Of a DNA stretch of 64,000 nucleotides, positions 36,410 to 48,842 are shown piece by piece. The position numbers were made by a program, and so were the translations under genes. Numbering within the stretch: position 1 is the first letter of the stretch; every line of letters starts with the position of its first letter. The notes under the pieces were generated by a model. The model searched no databases and was not told the DNA's origin. It saw nothing but the letters and a program-made list of their open reading frames with translations. Source of the DNA: Desmodesmus armatus (lineage: Eukaryota; Chlorophyta; Chlorophyceae; Sphaeropleales; Scenedesmaceae); NCBI GenBank assembly GCA_007449985.2, contig VIIQ02000054.1, positions 62,001 to 126,000 of the forward strand, given 5' to 3'.

Positions 36410-38558
36410 ATGTCTAAGAAAAGAGGCAGCAAGCCCTCAACACCAGGCACCAAACAGCTTTTGAAATGGCTGGACTCGTTTGATAAGGTGTCAGCAGCTG
36501 TGGAAAAGCATGGTGATTTGCAGCAGTTGCTCAAACAAGGCGGAGGCATCTGCAAGATTGAGGGCTTCCTGCCAGATTTTGTAGCTGAGGGCATCCACCA
36601 GCTGCTGGAACAGTTCACTGAAGACGACTGGAATGTATGAGGCAGCTTCCTTGTCGCCTCTGCTCTGTCAGCACCAGGGGCCAATTGCAGGACAGCTGCA
36701 GGCAATATTGATTAATCACTATCAGTGTGCTGGAGCGTGCTGGTTACCGCCTTACGTCACCTGCACTTCATGTCTGCAGGTCACTGCTGCTGATGATGAC
36801 TACACCCACAACAACATTGCTCACGAGTTCCTGTCCACCAAGTCCCAGCTGCTGGACAGCGTATTCAGGGTGTTCACCCTGCTGTTGCCGGACTCCCTGT
36901 TCACCTTCTCAGCAGCAAAGTACTGTAGGCAGGGCCACATCAAGCCACATGATGACAGGGCATACACACAGGTTGGAGCAGTGTTGCAGCTTGTGCTGAA
37001 GCTGGCACTCATCAGCGCCCTTCTCCCCTTTATCAGACAGTAACCCGCCAGTTTTGCACCCAGCATGCCGCATGCCCACCTGAGCAGGAGCAACTGCCCA
37101 GTCTGCTTACCGCAGATGTATTGGACAGAACAACCATTTACTTCAAATTGCCAGCACTACTTGCTGAACCGTCGCACCCAGTTGCAGTCAGATGTTGGGC
37201 GGCCTCGATACTTTTCACGGCTTGCTCAGATGCAGTCAATGCTTGCTGGGCCGCTTTGCAGGTGTGCATGGAGGATGGCAGCATTCAGCTGTGCAGCCGC
37301 AGCATTGCCTGCATCTACTACCTGACCAAGGACTGGACAGCGGCATATGGCGGCTTGCTGATCGACCATGAAGCACCAGGCGGGCCGCAGACACACGTGC
37401 CCACCTTCAACAGGTAAGGGACGGTATGCTTGCTGCATGGATGATGCATGACGGAGTAACGCAGCGCTTGACATGCCATGATGGGGTCCTTCAAACGCAA
37501 ATGACTGTGACAGCGAACCTTGGGCTGGTCAGAGGCTTGTGCTAATTGGACAAGCCTTGAAGGATAGGCCTAGTCAGGCACAGTCGCATGCCAGCTTGGG
37601 GAACGACCCAGAATGCTGCATAGATTCATGGGGCATGGTGCGCTCCTAGTTTTCAAAGCTTTCAAAGCACCAGCAGCGGCACACTTTGGCGCAAGGGGTT
37701 GACACAGGGATGTTTCCATTGCCTGCGGTAGTCAACATAAATTCGTCTTTGCTGCCCTCGCCGCAGTGCCATATGCTTCACCATCCCGCGCTGGCATGAG
37801 GTCACGCCTGTCGTGACAAACAGGCCGCGCTACTCAGTAAGTCGACTGTACTGCCTACTCGGCTCCACTGCACTGCAGCGCCAGCCCGACACTTGACAGC
37901 AGCATGTGCAGGCACTGCCGCAAGTGACATTGAGAGCCACTGTACACAGAGTGTGTCACAAGTGTAGGCTGGTCACATCGTACATCATGCACCAGCATCA
38001 GATCTTTGCAACTGATGCGCAACTGCCCTTGCTGCCTGAATACTGCTGCTGCAGATATTTGGTTGGTTCCTTGAGCCTGGCAGGCTGTATGAGCTGCAGC
38101 TAGATCCACAGCTGCCAACACAAGAAGACCTGCAGCAGCGGCATCGCAAACCCCAGCAGCAGCAGCTGACGAAGAAGAAGCAGAGAAAGAGGAGCATAAG
38201 GGCAGCAGGTGACGAAGATGCAGCGGCAGCCACGATAGAACAAGGCATGCAGCAGGGTATGGGTGCAGCAGCGGCCGCCAATACCCGCAAGAAGAAGCGG
38301 AGCAAGCTGCAGCAAGCCAGTGAACAGCAGCAGCAGCAGCAGCAGGTGCCTTCAGAGCAGCAGGAGCAGCAGCAGCGGCGACGACCACCAATAGCCAGCA
38401 CAGATGGTGTAGCACAGGCTGTACAGCTCGTTCTGCCCAGGACCGCTGCGAAGCACGAGGCAGGACGCAGCAAGAGGCACAAGAAGGCAGCCGTGGGGTC
38501 TGGCTTGCGCAAAAAGGCTGGCAAGCATCAACATGGCGGCAAAACCAAACTGTTGTAA
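36410..38558 (+). CDS. 2-oxoglutarate/Fe(II)-dependent oxygenase with basic low-complexity tail
   Basis: Exons: 36410-36634, 36780-36971, 37262-37413, 37767-37836 and 38055-38558; 1143 nt, 380 aa. The catalytic core resembles the prolyl-4-hydroxylase type double-stranded beta-helix. RQGHIKPHDDRAYT carries the HxD iron ligands, GSIQLCSRSIACIYYLTKDW and AAYGGLLIDHEA form core strands. CFTIPRWHEVTPVV carries the distal His, and TNRPRYSIFGWF the Arg that should bind 2-oxoglutarate. The N-terminal about 75 residues (KQLLKWLDSFDKVSAAVEKH) look helical. After the core, about 140 residues are Lys/Arg/Gln-rich with several nuclear-localisation-like clusters (TKKKQRKRS, TRKKKRSK, RSKRHKKAA). Substrate is unknown; a nuclear or ribosome-associated protein target is inferred only from the basic tail. 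The TAA stop is embedded in a TGTAA. Confidence 0.85.
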
Positions 38559-39112
38559 CGAGAGAAAGCAGACTTACTTGAACGTATTGACATGGAAGCT
38601 TTGCGGCTGTACGATAATGGGGGCACTTGCTCAGCACTTGCTCAACGCGCAGGCAAGATGGGTCTGGGAGACCTTTGATGTGATGATTGCGGGAGAGCTC
38701 AGCATGCCGTCAATTGGTGCCACAGATTGGACACATTGATTTGCAGGAAATGATCTGGCTAATCACTCATCAGCATGCATGAAGATGGGCGTATGAGCGG
38801 GACAGGGCAAGCAGACAGACCTAGGAGGCTGCAGCCACCGGCCGGCTACAACGGTGTGCACAGCATCCTGGGACTGTCTGCTTGCTCTGCCCCGCTCACG
38901 CACACAACTTACATGCAGCTTTGCCCCCTGATAATCCACAGTAACTGACACTGTAGCGGTCAGCACCTGTTGCCAGTCATCAACCATTGTACAAGTTACA
39001 TACACGGTCAGTCTCAGCATACAGTGCATACATTTTGATACTCTTGGCAATCATGGCTGCCCTGTGCGTAGTGAGTCGCCTCAAGCAACATGCATGCGTT
39101 GGAACCGCTCAG
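38559..39112. other. Intergenic region between convergent oxygenase and ZMYND12-like genes
   Basis: 554 bases between two stop codons. TGTAA signals on the minus strand lie at 39000-38996 and 38913-38909 and can end the ZMYND12-like transcript. A 95-codon minus-strand frame from 39050 to 38763 crosses the region but resembles no family. Confidence 0.5.
38996..39000 (-). terminator. Candidate TGTAA polyadenylation signal for ZMYND12-like gene
   Basis: TGTAA on the minus strand about 113 bases after the stop at 39113, with another at 38913-38909. It supports termination of the reading frame at 39113 rather than a further exon. Confidence 0.5.
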
Positions 39113-41923
39113 CTAGCAGACGCCCACCACATGGGTACTGACCCGCTCAAACATCTGCTGCACGTGTTGCAAGCTGTCGCTGTGCTCTGCTGCTGCCGCC
39201 GCCTGCTGCTTGCTGATGTCCAGCAGCTGCTGTGCTGCTGCCACCTCCCCAGCAGCCCGCTGCCGGTCACCCAGCTGCATCAGCGCCAAGCCCTTGACCA
39301 GTGGCACCACTGCTAGCTGCGGGTCATGGCTGCCCTGCCCAGCCCGCTGGTTTTGTATGTCCTGCACACACGCACGCACACAGACTTCAAGCCAGGGGTG
39401 CAGCATCAGCATGGTGCAAGGCGCAGTGGTCTCCTGATTTGTCAGTGACACTTCACTCATGGCTGCCATCAGGGATGGATGCCGTGCATTACAGCTCTCC
39501 TTCAAGTGACGGCTACATGACAGAATATGCAGGCTGGTCACAGACTCATGCTGCAAGGCAGCCTGGCAGCTCTCAAACCATGACAGCACAAGCGAGCGTC
39601 ATCAAACCCCTTGCATCAAGACTGGCACTTCCTGTTGCTGCTGCAGCAACAGCCCCCCCCCCCCATCCCGCATACCTGCAGCATCTCCACCACTTCTGAA
39701 AGTTGCAGCTGCCCGACTGGCAGGTCCCTTGGCGCTTCTGCTGGCAGAAGCTGGCCCTGCTCGTCACAACCCAGCACACACTGCTGCAGGCAGCTGCTCC
39801 ATATGCTGACAACCATGTCGCTGCAGCACTGCGCGCCTGCAGGCAACAACCAGACAGCGTCGTCGGTGAAGCACGGTGTCAAGCAGGGGGAAGAACAAGG
39901 CTGTCTCATACTCTGCTCAGCAGGCTTGTGCAGGGTCCAGGGCAAGCAGATGCGGATGCGACGCTGACTCCTGGAGAAAGAGCCCATGTTGCATGGGTGC
40001 ACGCGTGCCGTACGGCCCCATGTGGCAGTGCATCGCCCCACCATACAGCTTACACGGGTGCCACCACATACCTGCAATGTCCCCTGTAGACTGCAGGACC
40101 TTGGCTATGTTGTAGTAGCCCAGGCTGGCATGTGCATCCTGGGGCCCGTACTCCAGCGAACAGTAGTACACATCCTCTGCAAGTAGTACACAGCAATGAC
40201 AAACCGTATAGCTTGCTTCAGAACCATCCACATGCAAGTCTCCAGCCCGGCCGTCTGGTCACCACTGGCATCATGATGGCCTGGCATGACGTCTGCATTT
40301 CATGCCATGGTGGTGTGTCGTAACAAACGCTACTTGACAGGCAAGGATGTGTATGCAGGCTGGGCAGAAACAACTGCAGCTGTGTGTGCTGTGCTATGCT
40401 CAGTCAATGCCTCCCATGCTTGCAGCACATGACGCCCCCCTACCTGCAAAGGCTGTCAAGGCCTCCTGCGCTTTACTCTGTAAGGCAAGGACCAGCAACA
40501 CAGGGCCAATGAGCCACAGCAGCCACAAATACGCTGCACATGTACCAACCTGCTAGCTGCTGCAAGCGCTTGCACGCCAGGCGTTGTGGATCTTTGCCGC
40601 TGCCCGCCGCTCATGATCAAGGTTGCTGCCAGCTCACAACTGCGATGCAGGGCCTGGCTCCGCTGCGCGGCTGCTGCTGCTGCTGCTGCTGCTTCTCATT
40701 TTTGCTGCGGCTTCCGTGCATCCTACAATTACAACTGATAAACTCCTGAAGTGCAAGCTGAATGTTACTGGGGTGTCTGCCACATGCCACGCACCTGCAG
40801 TGCGTACAGCTGCCCATACAGCCTGCTGAGTTGGCTGCGCATGGTGTTTGTGGTCATGTTGGGCTCCTTCATTGCCAGCATGCTGGCCAGCCCCAGGCAC
40901 CTCTCACACTGAGCAGCTCGCCGCAGCCCAAGGTTGGCCTGCAAACAGAACACGCCACCACATCCATATGTTCAGGTCACTAGGGTCAATCATCAGAGCT
41001 TTGGCAAGCCGGTCTAGTGAGAATATTCACCCTCTGCTGTGGTTGATTCAAGAAGCTGCAGGTGTCTGGCTAGCAGATGTCCATGCACACGCACAGCATG
41101 GCACACCGCAGCACATACCTGGGTAGCAAGCAAGTACAGAGGGAACAGCTGCAGTGCTGGCTGGGGCTTGAACAGCTTCTCCCCAATCGTGACTGCCTCC
41201 AAGGCAACAGGCAGGGCTGACTCATAGTCACCAGCAGCCATCAGGCGGGCAGCCTCCTGCACGCCCGCACAGAGGCGACAGGCAGCAGTGCAGCTGTTGC
41301 TTTGAAAGCACCAGCAGGGCTGCATCCTCGCACAAAGCATTGCATTCCGTATCCAACTGGTTGATGTCTTGCCGATTGGACGACAAGAACATGCACCCTT
41401 TGTAAATTGCACCATGCTTTGCTGTACCAACTTGCTGGCTGACGTCGACTGGTCTCACCTGTGACGCAAGTTTGAGCAGCGCGACCTTGAAAGACTGCAG
41501 CAGATCTAGGCGCCTTTTGTCCTGCAACAGGGCCTCCACCGTCGCTGGGGGCAGCAGCATCACGCCTGCATGGTTGGCACTGCCCTCAACCTCAAGGTTG
41601 AGCTGGACGACGGCCTCCAAGACATCTGGAGCGCTGCTGATGGTCTTGGGGTACTTCCCCTTGCGCAGCTCTTGTACGAAGGCATTGGGTGGCTGCTGGA
41701 AGAGCTGCATAGCCACCTCGCCCATAACAAAGAACTGTGTGTGCCACACGCATCAAGGCCAGCGCCACACATGTCAGTATTGGCTGGGGAAGAAAGTGTC
41801 GACAGAACATAGCATGAACGGCAGGATGAGCAGTAGACGAACCTTTCCAGCCGAAGTGTGTAGCTGATGTAGCTTGTAGGGCCCTATGCCCAGCACAGTG
41901 TATGTCAGCAGCTGGGTCTCCAT
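39113..41923 (-). CDS. ZMYND12: ZMYND12-like axonemal TPR protein (no MYND finger)
   Basis: Eight exons (minus): 41923-41843, 41734-41459, 41256-41119, 40938-40795, 40477-40444 (34 nt), 40176-40072, 39836-39676, 39361-39113; 1188 nt, 395 aa. The TPR-like core aligns with vertebrate ZMYND12, a sperm-flagellum protein related to trypanosome TAX-1: GDYESALPVALEAVTIGEKL, LQLFPLYLLATQANLGL, a segment from MTTNTMRSQLSRLYGQLYAL, then EDVYYCSLEYGPQDAHASLG and YYNIAKVLQSTGDIAGA, in the same order. Vertebrate ZMYND12 begins with an MYND zinc finger. Here the N-terminus instead has METQLLTYTVLGIGPYKLHQ and FFVMGEVAMQLFQQPPNAFV, with no Cys/His cluster. The gene is divergent from CFAP251, another axonemal gene, which supports a ciliary role. 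The exact end is slightly uncertain because a GTCAGT donor-like site lies nine codons before the stop. Function in this organism is inferred by homology. Confidence 0.75.
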
Positions 41924-42224
41924 GAGGTCCCCACCAACAGCAAGTTAGTCAGCCTAATCACAGGTACAACGAGTCAGTTCCAATCTCAATTCCTCTTAGA
42001 AAAGGGTCACAGGTTCTGATACAGGAACATCGACGTATTGTAGCTGTTTTGAGTCAAACATGATGATGTCACCCATTTGACCTTCATGCCAGCTCCCAGC
42101 TCCTTCCGCTTGTTCAGATCCAAGCCGAAACCAAAATCGTATTGTACTGGTGTTTAAGCTCCCTCGAAGAACGTGGCAGTGACAAGAAGCAGTCCGGTGT
42201 TCACACAGTATCAGCAGCAAGGTC
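41924..42224. promoter_or_regulatory. Shared 301-bp divergent promoter of two ciliary genes
   Basis: Bases between the start codon of the ZMYND12-like gene (-) and that of CFAP251 (+). Both products are axonemal by homology, so co-regulation through this region is plausible. No canonical TATA box is visible. Short motifs that could matter are a TGATGATGTCACCC stretch at about 42061-42074 and two GAGTCA(G/A) copies near 41971 and 42051. Assigning factors is not possible by reading alone. Confidence 0.5.
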
Positions 42225-45200
42225 ATGGGGGATGACAGGCAGGCACTGGTGAGTGCAGAACGGACAGCAGCAGGACCAGCAGGTGGCAACATAAACTGAG
42301 GCATTCTTATGGCATGTTGTTGTGATTTGCAGACCTTACAGTGGGTGTATGGCGTCTCGGATGTGCCAAGCAACATCGCCAACCTCTCAGACGACCAGAA
42401 TGACCGCGTGGCAGTTGCTGCAGCCCACACAGCTGTGATCTATGACAGAACATCCGGCAGTCAGACCTTTCTACAGGTGATTGAATATCTGAAAGCCCTT
42501 ACCTGTTGTCCAGACTGCACATAACTGCTGCCCCCTGGTGCACACACATGACAGCATGCAACACACGCGAAGTTGCAGAACTCTGCATGTCCCCGGCTAG
42601 CTGCTCTGTTCAACAGGCTGTGTGCAAGTGGGGTGGACGACTGGTTCATTTCTATGCAGGGCCACTGTAATGCCATCTCCAGTGTACAAGCGACACCTGA
42701 CAGGTCCCTGCTCATCACAGCAGATGCAGGCCCACAGGCCTCACTGCTGGTATTCTGGGACCCAGCAACTGGTCAGCCTGTCACCACAGTGCAGCAACCA
42801 CATGCACCAGGTGTGGTCAGCATGGCTGTCTCAGCAGATGGCTGCCTGCTGGCCACACTCAGCGCTCCAGCACAAGACAGCCCGGAGCATCAGCAGGAGG
42901 TGAGCCTTACAGCAGGCTGCTTGTCACTATGATGGGGTTTGCTCGCAATGCTCACCTTCCACTAGTGCTTGCTCAGCCCACATGTGCCACGTGGGTACTC
43001 TGCAGCCGGGGTCCTCACTTCATGGGATGCCCCATGCGTACCCAGCACAAGCAGCAGTTGATACATGCCACGGCACTGGAAACCTGTCAGGAACTGTCTT
43101 GTGTTCATACTCAGGTTTGTGCAACACATGGTCCTGGGTGCTAACAGCACAAGACAGCTGTGGTCTGGTGAATGTCGCTGCTGCAGGTGTCTGTGTGGGA
43201 CATCAGCTCAGTGGGCAGCAGCAGGGCCACTCAGCTGCAGCCGAGCAGCACCACAGCAGTGCCTGCGGGTGACAGACAGGCCTGCATAGCCTTCCACCAG
43301 GAGGACCCCTCAGAGCTGGTGACAAATGGACCCAGGCGTGTGTTTTTCTGGAAGCAGCAGCAGCCACCGCTGGACCAAGCCATGAGCTACTACTCTCCAC
43401 CCGTCAGGCCAGCAGAGTTTCAGCAGGCCGTGGGCGACTTCCTGGTGTCTGTTTTCGTGCCACACACCACACAGGTGACACCGTGCTGATGGCACTGGCA
43501 GGTGCAGGATGTCTTGGGGTGATGTGCCCAGCCAATAGTGCAGGAGGCAGAGGGTTGAAATCTCAACTTACCTGAGTCATGGCGTGGTAAGGCAGGCCAG
43601 GGCCAGACTCCAACATCTTGTCGTGTATGTGCATAGTATGCCGCAGACAGAATTGGGGCATCAGCCAATCATCTTGACCTTACAAAGAGAATGCGGCCGG
43701 CTAACATCCCTTGGCTGCTCACATACAGCCACACAGCAGAGACACACGCAACTGCTCAGTGGCCTCAGTCTGGTTATGCCATGTATTGGTAAAACTCTTT
43801 TGCCTTGCAGGCTCTCACCAGCACCGCCGACGGCGACGTGGTGGTGTGGGAGCAGGCAGGCAGCTCGACAGCAGTGACAGGACAGCAGGGCCAGTCACAG
43901 CCAGGGCGGCGAGCCCTGAAGATCATCCGCCTGCATGGGGCCGCCATCCAGCACCTCAGCAGCATTGGTGACTTTGTGGTCACCGGTGGTGCTGACGGCC
44001 TGGTGCGCATGTTTGACGGCGGCATGCGGCTGTGCGCCTGGTTTGAGCAGATGGATGCGGGGCCCATCACCTGCGTCAGCTTTGCGACCAAGGGGCAGCA
44101 GCAGCCTACAGCAGCCATGCACATGAGCAGGTGGGAGGGCAGGGGCACGGCAGTTGTGTTTTGGACACTTCAACAGCGCAGCTTAAGGGATCCAGCAGCA
44201 AACCACAGGCCTTTCATGACACACCACCTGTGCATAGAAGTGGTGCTGTTGCCTCAGGAAGCAGTGCGCACATGCTTCCTGCACGGCTTGCAGCTGTCCC
44301 TCACTGTTTGAGAACCCGTACACCAATGCCCCGATGACTAGAGTCCGACCAGAGTGTCAATGCACTCACCCCTTGATTGTGTATCGTAAATGCCATTGTA
44401 CAGCCTATCGGCCCCCAACTTCATGGTGTCCACAAGCTCAGGCAAGGTGCTGGCCGTTGAGGCAGAGAGCTTCAACACACCAGACCCCGACAACCCCTCT
44501 GGCGCACACCTGCTGGTGGACGCCCCTGACAGCTGCCTGTCACACATCCTGGCTCACCCACTGCGTCCTGAGCTGCTGCTGCTGGCCACCCCTGGCTGTG
44601 ATATTTCCACCAGTACTGACTCCATCAGCAGGGGCACTGGCGGCGCAGCAGGCGGGTCTGGCGCTGGAACCCACACCAAGGCCAGCGTAGGGTCAGCAGC
44701 ATCTGGCAGCAAGCAGGAGCCGCAGCAGGGGCCAAAGCTGGTGCAGACGCAGCGGCTGCTGCGCTGGGACCTCGTGTCCAGGTCCTGTATAGTGTCACGG
44801 CAGCTGCCGCCAGAGCAGGTGGCGGTGCAGGTTGTGCTGGCCAGGGACGGGGCGTTTGCGGTGCTTGGGTGTGCTGCTGGCAGCGTGGTGGTGCTCAATG
44901 GGGAGACGCTGCAGGAGATTGTGTCTCTGAGGCACACCAAGCACGAGATCCACAGGTGGGGAGGGCTGCATGATGGGTCGAGACACTAGGGCACACCAGT
45001 GTACCAAGTGAAAGTTTGATTGGTACATGTAGCCTGCAGGCTACGTGTAGGCTGTGTAGGCTTGTGTCACAGGTGCACAAGAATGGGGTACAGAGGTTGG
45101 CAGGGTGGGGGCCTGGGCCCTGTCTTGTTGCGTGTGGCAGCAATGCTGCATGTTGATGTGTCCGGTGTGGTGTCGGGCACACAGCCGGGGTCAACACACC

Positions 45201-48200
45201 ACAGACAGCCGTCACATAGCTGCATGCACTGCTGGCCCAGTGGCACAAGGCATGGACCCTCCTCATACTCAGCATTCTTCCCCATGACGCCATCACAAGC
45301 ACCAGACTCTGATTATGCCTGTGGTTGCCGTTGCTGTTTCACGACCAGGTTGAGTGTGTCCACAGACGCCCGGTTTGTTGCATGTGCTGATGCCAGTGGG
45401 CAAGTGCTGCTGTATGGGTTCCTGCCTCACAAGGGCGCTTACTACAAGTGGGACCTTGTTGGCAAATTCAAGGCCCATCACGGTGAGCCGGGTGCTGTCG
45501 AGCCTTGTGTTTGTGCCATCAGCAATCGCTTGCGCAACGCATGGGATTCACTGCAGCATGCTGCGCAGCCATGTCCATGCGTGATGCTTTTCGGTGCTGA
45601 CAGGGTATCTTTGGCAGTCACCTGCGGCGGCTGCCTTTTGTGCGCCAAGCTGGCAGCATCGGGTGGGTATCTAGATATCTCATGTGCCGTGTGTTTGACG
45701 CCGTCAGCCAATCAACAGCAACAGTGAAGACTGCAAAACGAGTAAGCATGCAAAATGGTCACATGAACTGCTCATGTGTTGTTTTCCCGCAGATGAGGTG
45801 GTGGGGCTGCACTTTGGTGAAGCACCAGGAGGTGAGGATGCTACTGACGCAGTGTGGCAGTGTGTGGTGTGTGTAGTGACACAAGCCCCGCAAGCCCCAG
45901 TAACATGCGATGCTGCATCCTTCAATGATCTTTGGGCTGACAGAACCTGCTGGCAGGCCAAAATACCTTCTGACGCACACGGGTGGCTGGCGAGGGCACA
46001 GGACAGGATAGTGCAGGACAACAGAGTACGCCAGGTGCTGGTGTTGAAGAGAGAGAGTCCCATGCGGCTACAAACGTGTCCAGTCCTGCTGAATCGTCGT
46101 TCTGCGCGCAGGTCAAACAAGGCTGTTCAGCCTGGGTGCAGACAAGCGGCTGATAGAGTACGACCTGGCCGCCTGCACGGCAGCCAATACGGGACTCAAG
46201 GCGCTCAGCATAAGGGACTGTGTGCCACCTGGCGGCACCGGCAGCCCCTGCGCCATGTGCTTCGCCCCACCGATGCCCTACTACAGCCACAGCAGCACTG
46301 AGACGCTGCTGCTGGTAGCAGGTGGGTGTGGGGTGGGGTCAACGTTTACGCTGTGGGTTGATGTATGGCTGCATGCACAGCCGGGCAAGTTTGAAGTTGA
46401 CTGGGCGTAGCCAGCTGCAGCGTGGCCACGCTACTTGCAGGTGCTAGAACAAGAGGCCATGATCATGCGCTGTGTGCAATGCCCATGGTACACTGCGTTA
46501 CAGGTTGTTGGTGTGCCTGGGGGTAAAAGCTCGAGCCTGCCTGTGAATGCTTGCTGTGGCGCACTACAGCGTTTGCTGCCATGTCATCATTCCTGTTGCA
46601 GATGATGCGTACAAGATCAAAGCCTACAACCCAGATGCTGCATCAGCGCTGGCAACGGCAACATACCTTGGGCCAACATTTGGGGACCCCATCAAGTCAC
46701 TCCTGCCATTCAGGTAGGAAGCTAGCAAGCCGCAAGCCAAAATGTTGGAGCCTGCCAGCAGACCCAGCCAGCAACGCCTGCATGCCATGATACATGCAGA
46801 GCTTCAACTAAATCAAGCTGCTCTTGATGCTTTGTACTCATGGTAGCAGTTTTTACTGGCTTTGAAGCCCGACTGCCCCCCCCCCCCCCGTTGGAGTCCT
46901 TAAATTGAGCTTGACGCAGCATGTTGCGGATTGTCTAGATGGGGAACTGCCGGGGCATATGACAGGTCACTGGAGGGTGCACGTAGCAAGCAATGCCTCC
47001 TCTTTTGGCAAGCTACTTGCAAGTTCAACTTAGACGCAGAGTATGCCTGGCCCTGGGTGCTGCAGGTCTGTGAGTGATGGCGGCGTGACCCCCTGGCTGG
47101 CATACAGCACCGCGCAGCGTGTGGTGGGCCTCATCAAGTGGCCCCTGGACTGCGACCCACACTCCAGCATGGGCCTGATTGCACACCCGGGGCAGATCAG
47201 GGGGCTGGTGCTCAGCTTTGACGGCAGGAAGCTCATCACACTAGGTGCGGCTGACAGGCTGCAAGGGCCCCAGTAATGCTGGACAGTGCCTGCAGAGCTT
47301 GCCCTACTCTAGGACACAGATTGATTAGGCTGGGGTCTGTAGGGTGAAGACTGCATGGCTACTGGGTGTTCCCAAGTGCTCACTGAGTATACCACCAAAA
47401 TGCGGTGACTACCGAGTTACTAGGTGACAGCATGCCAGGATGTGTGAACCGTTTGTCAAGGCAAGGTGGCATGCGGTGTGTCGACCACCTTGAAGGCCGT
47501 CATCTACATGGCACATGGCTACGATGGGCGGCTGCGCTGTTGAAATGGACGGATGATCACGTTGGCTGCTGGCTGGCATCTGTTCTTGCAGGGACCAATG
47601 GCATCATGAATGTGTGGGAGGTAAATACAGCAGCCCTGCTGCCGCCGCAGCCAGGGCCTGGCAAACAGGCGGCCCCCAGCAGCAGCAAGCCGGACTGGGA
47701 GCAGCTTGTAGGGGACCCAGCGCTGTATGAAGAGCTGCGGGACTACTTCTGTTATGCACAGCTGACCACACAGCAGCTGGACACCACGGGCGGCTTCGGC
47801 ATTGATGGTGAGGGCGCAGGGGGCTTGCAAGTGGGGGTGGAGAAAACACACTTCCATGTATGGAAGACAGATTTCCTGTTTGTGATCGCACTAGCAAGCG
47901 GCATCACCACGGCAAGTGTGTGTTGCCCACCCAGTCACCCACTTGCCAGGTATTCTTGCAAGGATGCCGTGCCGCCACAATACCACTTTGATTCGGACAA
48001 CCTATTGGACTGCTGCATCCCAAACTGTCTGCAGTCACCTGCCATCTCACAATTTCCAGAGGCCCATTACATGCATGTCTACCACCATCACAACCACCAC
48101 TGACTCCACAACTCGCTGTTGAATGGACTGGATGCAGGGCGTGTGCCTGTGGAAGCCCTGCCAGACCTGATGCGAGCAGCAGGCCACTTCCCCTCGCAAG

Positions 48201-48842
48201 CTGACACAGACAGCCTCCTGGCCCACGTGCGCTTCATGGCAGACCTAGCACCTGCAGACGATGCGCTTGTTTGCAACAGCAGCGGCAGCGGCGGTGGTGC
48301 AGGAGGTGGTGACCGCTCCAGCGCGGCACAGCAGGCTGCGGCGGAGGGTGTGGATGTGGACACGTTTCTGTTGCTGTACCTGAGCCACCGGCCTGTTGTG
48401 GACTTTGACAAGCAGCAGGTGGAGGCGGCGTTCAGGACTCTGGGGGCAACAACAGCTGCCGGTGAGTTGCATGATGGGAGTTGCCTGTCTAGGCTCAAGC
48501 AGTGCAAAGGCAGACAATCCTTGCCGACAGTGTGCATCTTGTGCTTGTTGCATCTGAGGCAGTGCCCCACCGATGTTGTTTTGTGTCAGTTGCTGGCACT
48601 CTTGTGTCAGAACCCAAGATGATGTGATCTACCCTGTACCCTAACCATATTTCCTTTGTGCAGGTGTCTTGACGTCCAAGCATCTGCTGGAGTTGTTACA
48701 AACAGGAGGGGAGCCGATGAGTGAGTCGGAGCTGCAACAGGTGCTGGCTGCACTGACTGGCGAGGAAAGCCCTGAGGATGCCCTGCCTGAGTTTGTGAGC
48801 GCGCAGACATTCATGACAGAGGTCCTGGGTTTTGCAGCATGA
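42225..48842 (+). CDS. CFAP251: Cilia- and flagella-associated protein 251 (WDR66), radial-spoke base component
   Basis: In Chlamydomonas FAP251 belongs to the calmodulin- and spoke-associated complex at the base of radial spokes 2 and 3. Fourteen exons: 42225-42248, 42333-42476, 42660-42899, 43187-43474, 43811-44130, 44404-44955, 45349-45482, 45793-45831, 46112-46321, 46602-46713, 47066-47244, 47592-47807, 48138-48461, 48664-48842; 2961 nt, 986 aa. Two rows of WD40-type blades align with WDR66 throughout: AAAHTAVIYDRTSGSQ, GHCNAISSVQATPDRSLLIT, VVTGGADGLVRMFDGG, TRLFSLGADKRLIEYDLAAC, AYKIKAYNPDAASA and GGTNGIMNVWEVN. The RDYFCYAQL linker and the EF-hand-like C-terminal region (PVEALPDLMRAAGHFPSQAD; FDKQQVEAAFRTLG; FMTEVLGFAA) are also shared. 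The N-terminus is only MGDDRQALTLQWVYG; the long acidic N-terminal extension known from vertebrate WDR66 is absent. Exon 1 codes for just 8 residues, so another upstream exon cannot be fully excluded. Confidence 0.92.
46878..46889. repeat. Poly-C tract in CFAP251 intron
   Basis: A run of about 13 C in the intron between exons 10 and 11. Similar poly-C or poly-G tracts occur elsewhere in introns and spacers of this window (about 18221-18231, 29160-29174, 39652-39664, 49218-49227). Confidence 0.7.

Noticed and set aside
38763..39050. A 95-codon minus-strand frame after the ZMYND12-like stop, with a plausible splice donor and a VLTATVSVTVDYQGAKLH segment.
   Set aside because: It resembles no family, and two TGTAA signals lie within it. 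It could be an alternative last exon, but nothing in the sequence requires it.
40541..40640. Candidate exon of the ZMYND12-like gene between exons 4 and 5 (NLDHERRAAAKIHNAWRASA).
   Set aside because: It runs into a stop codon before a usable donor, and the 34-base exon at 40477-40444 gives a better phase and alignment.
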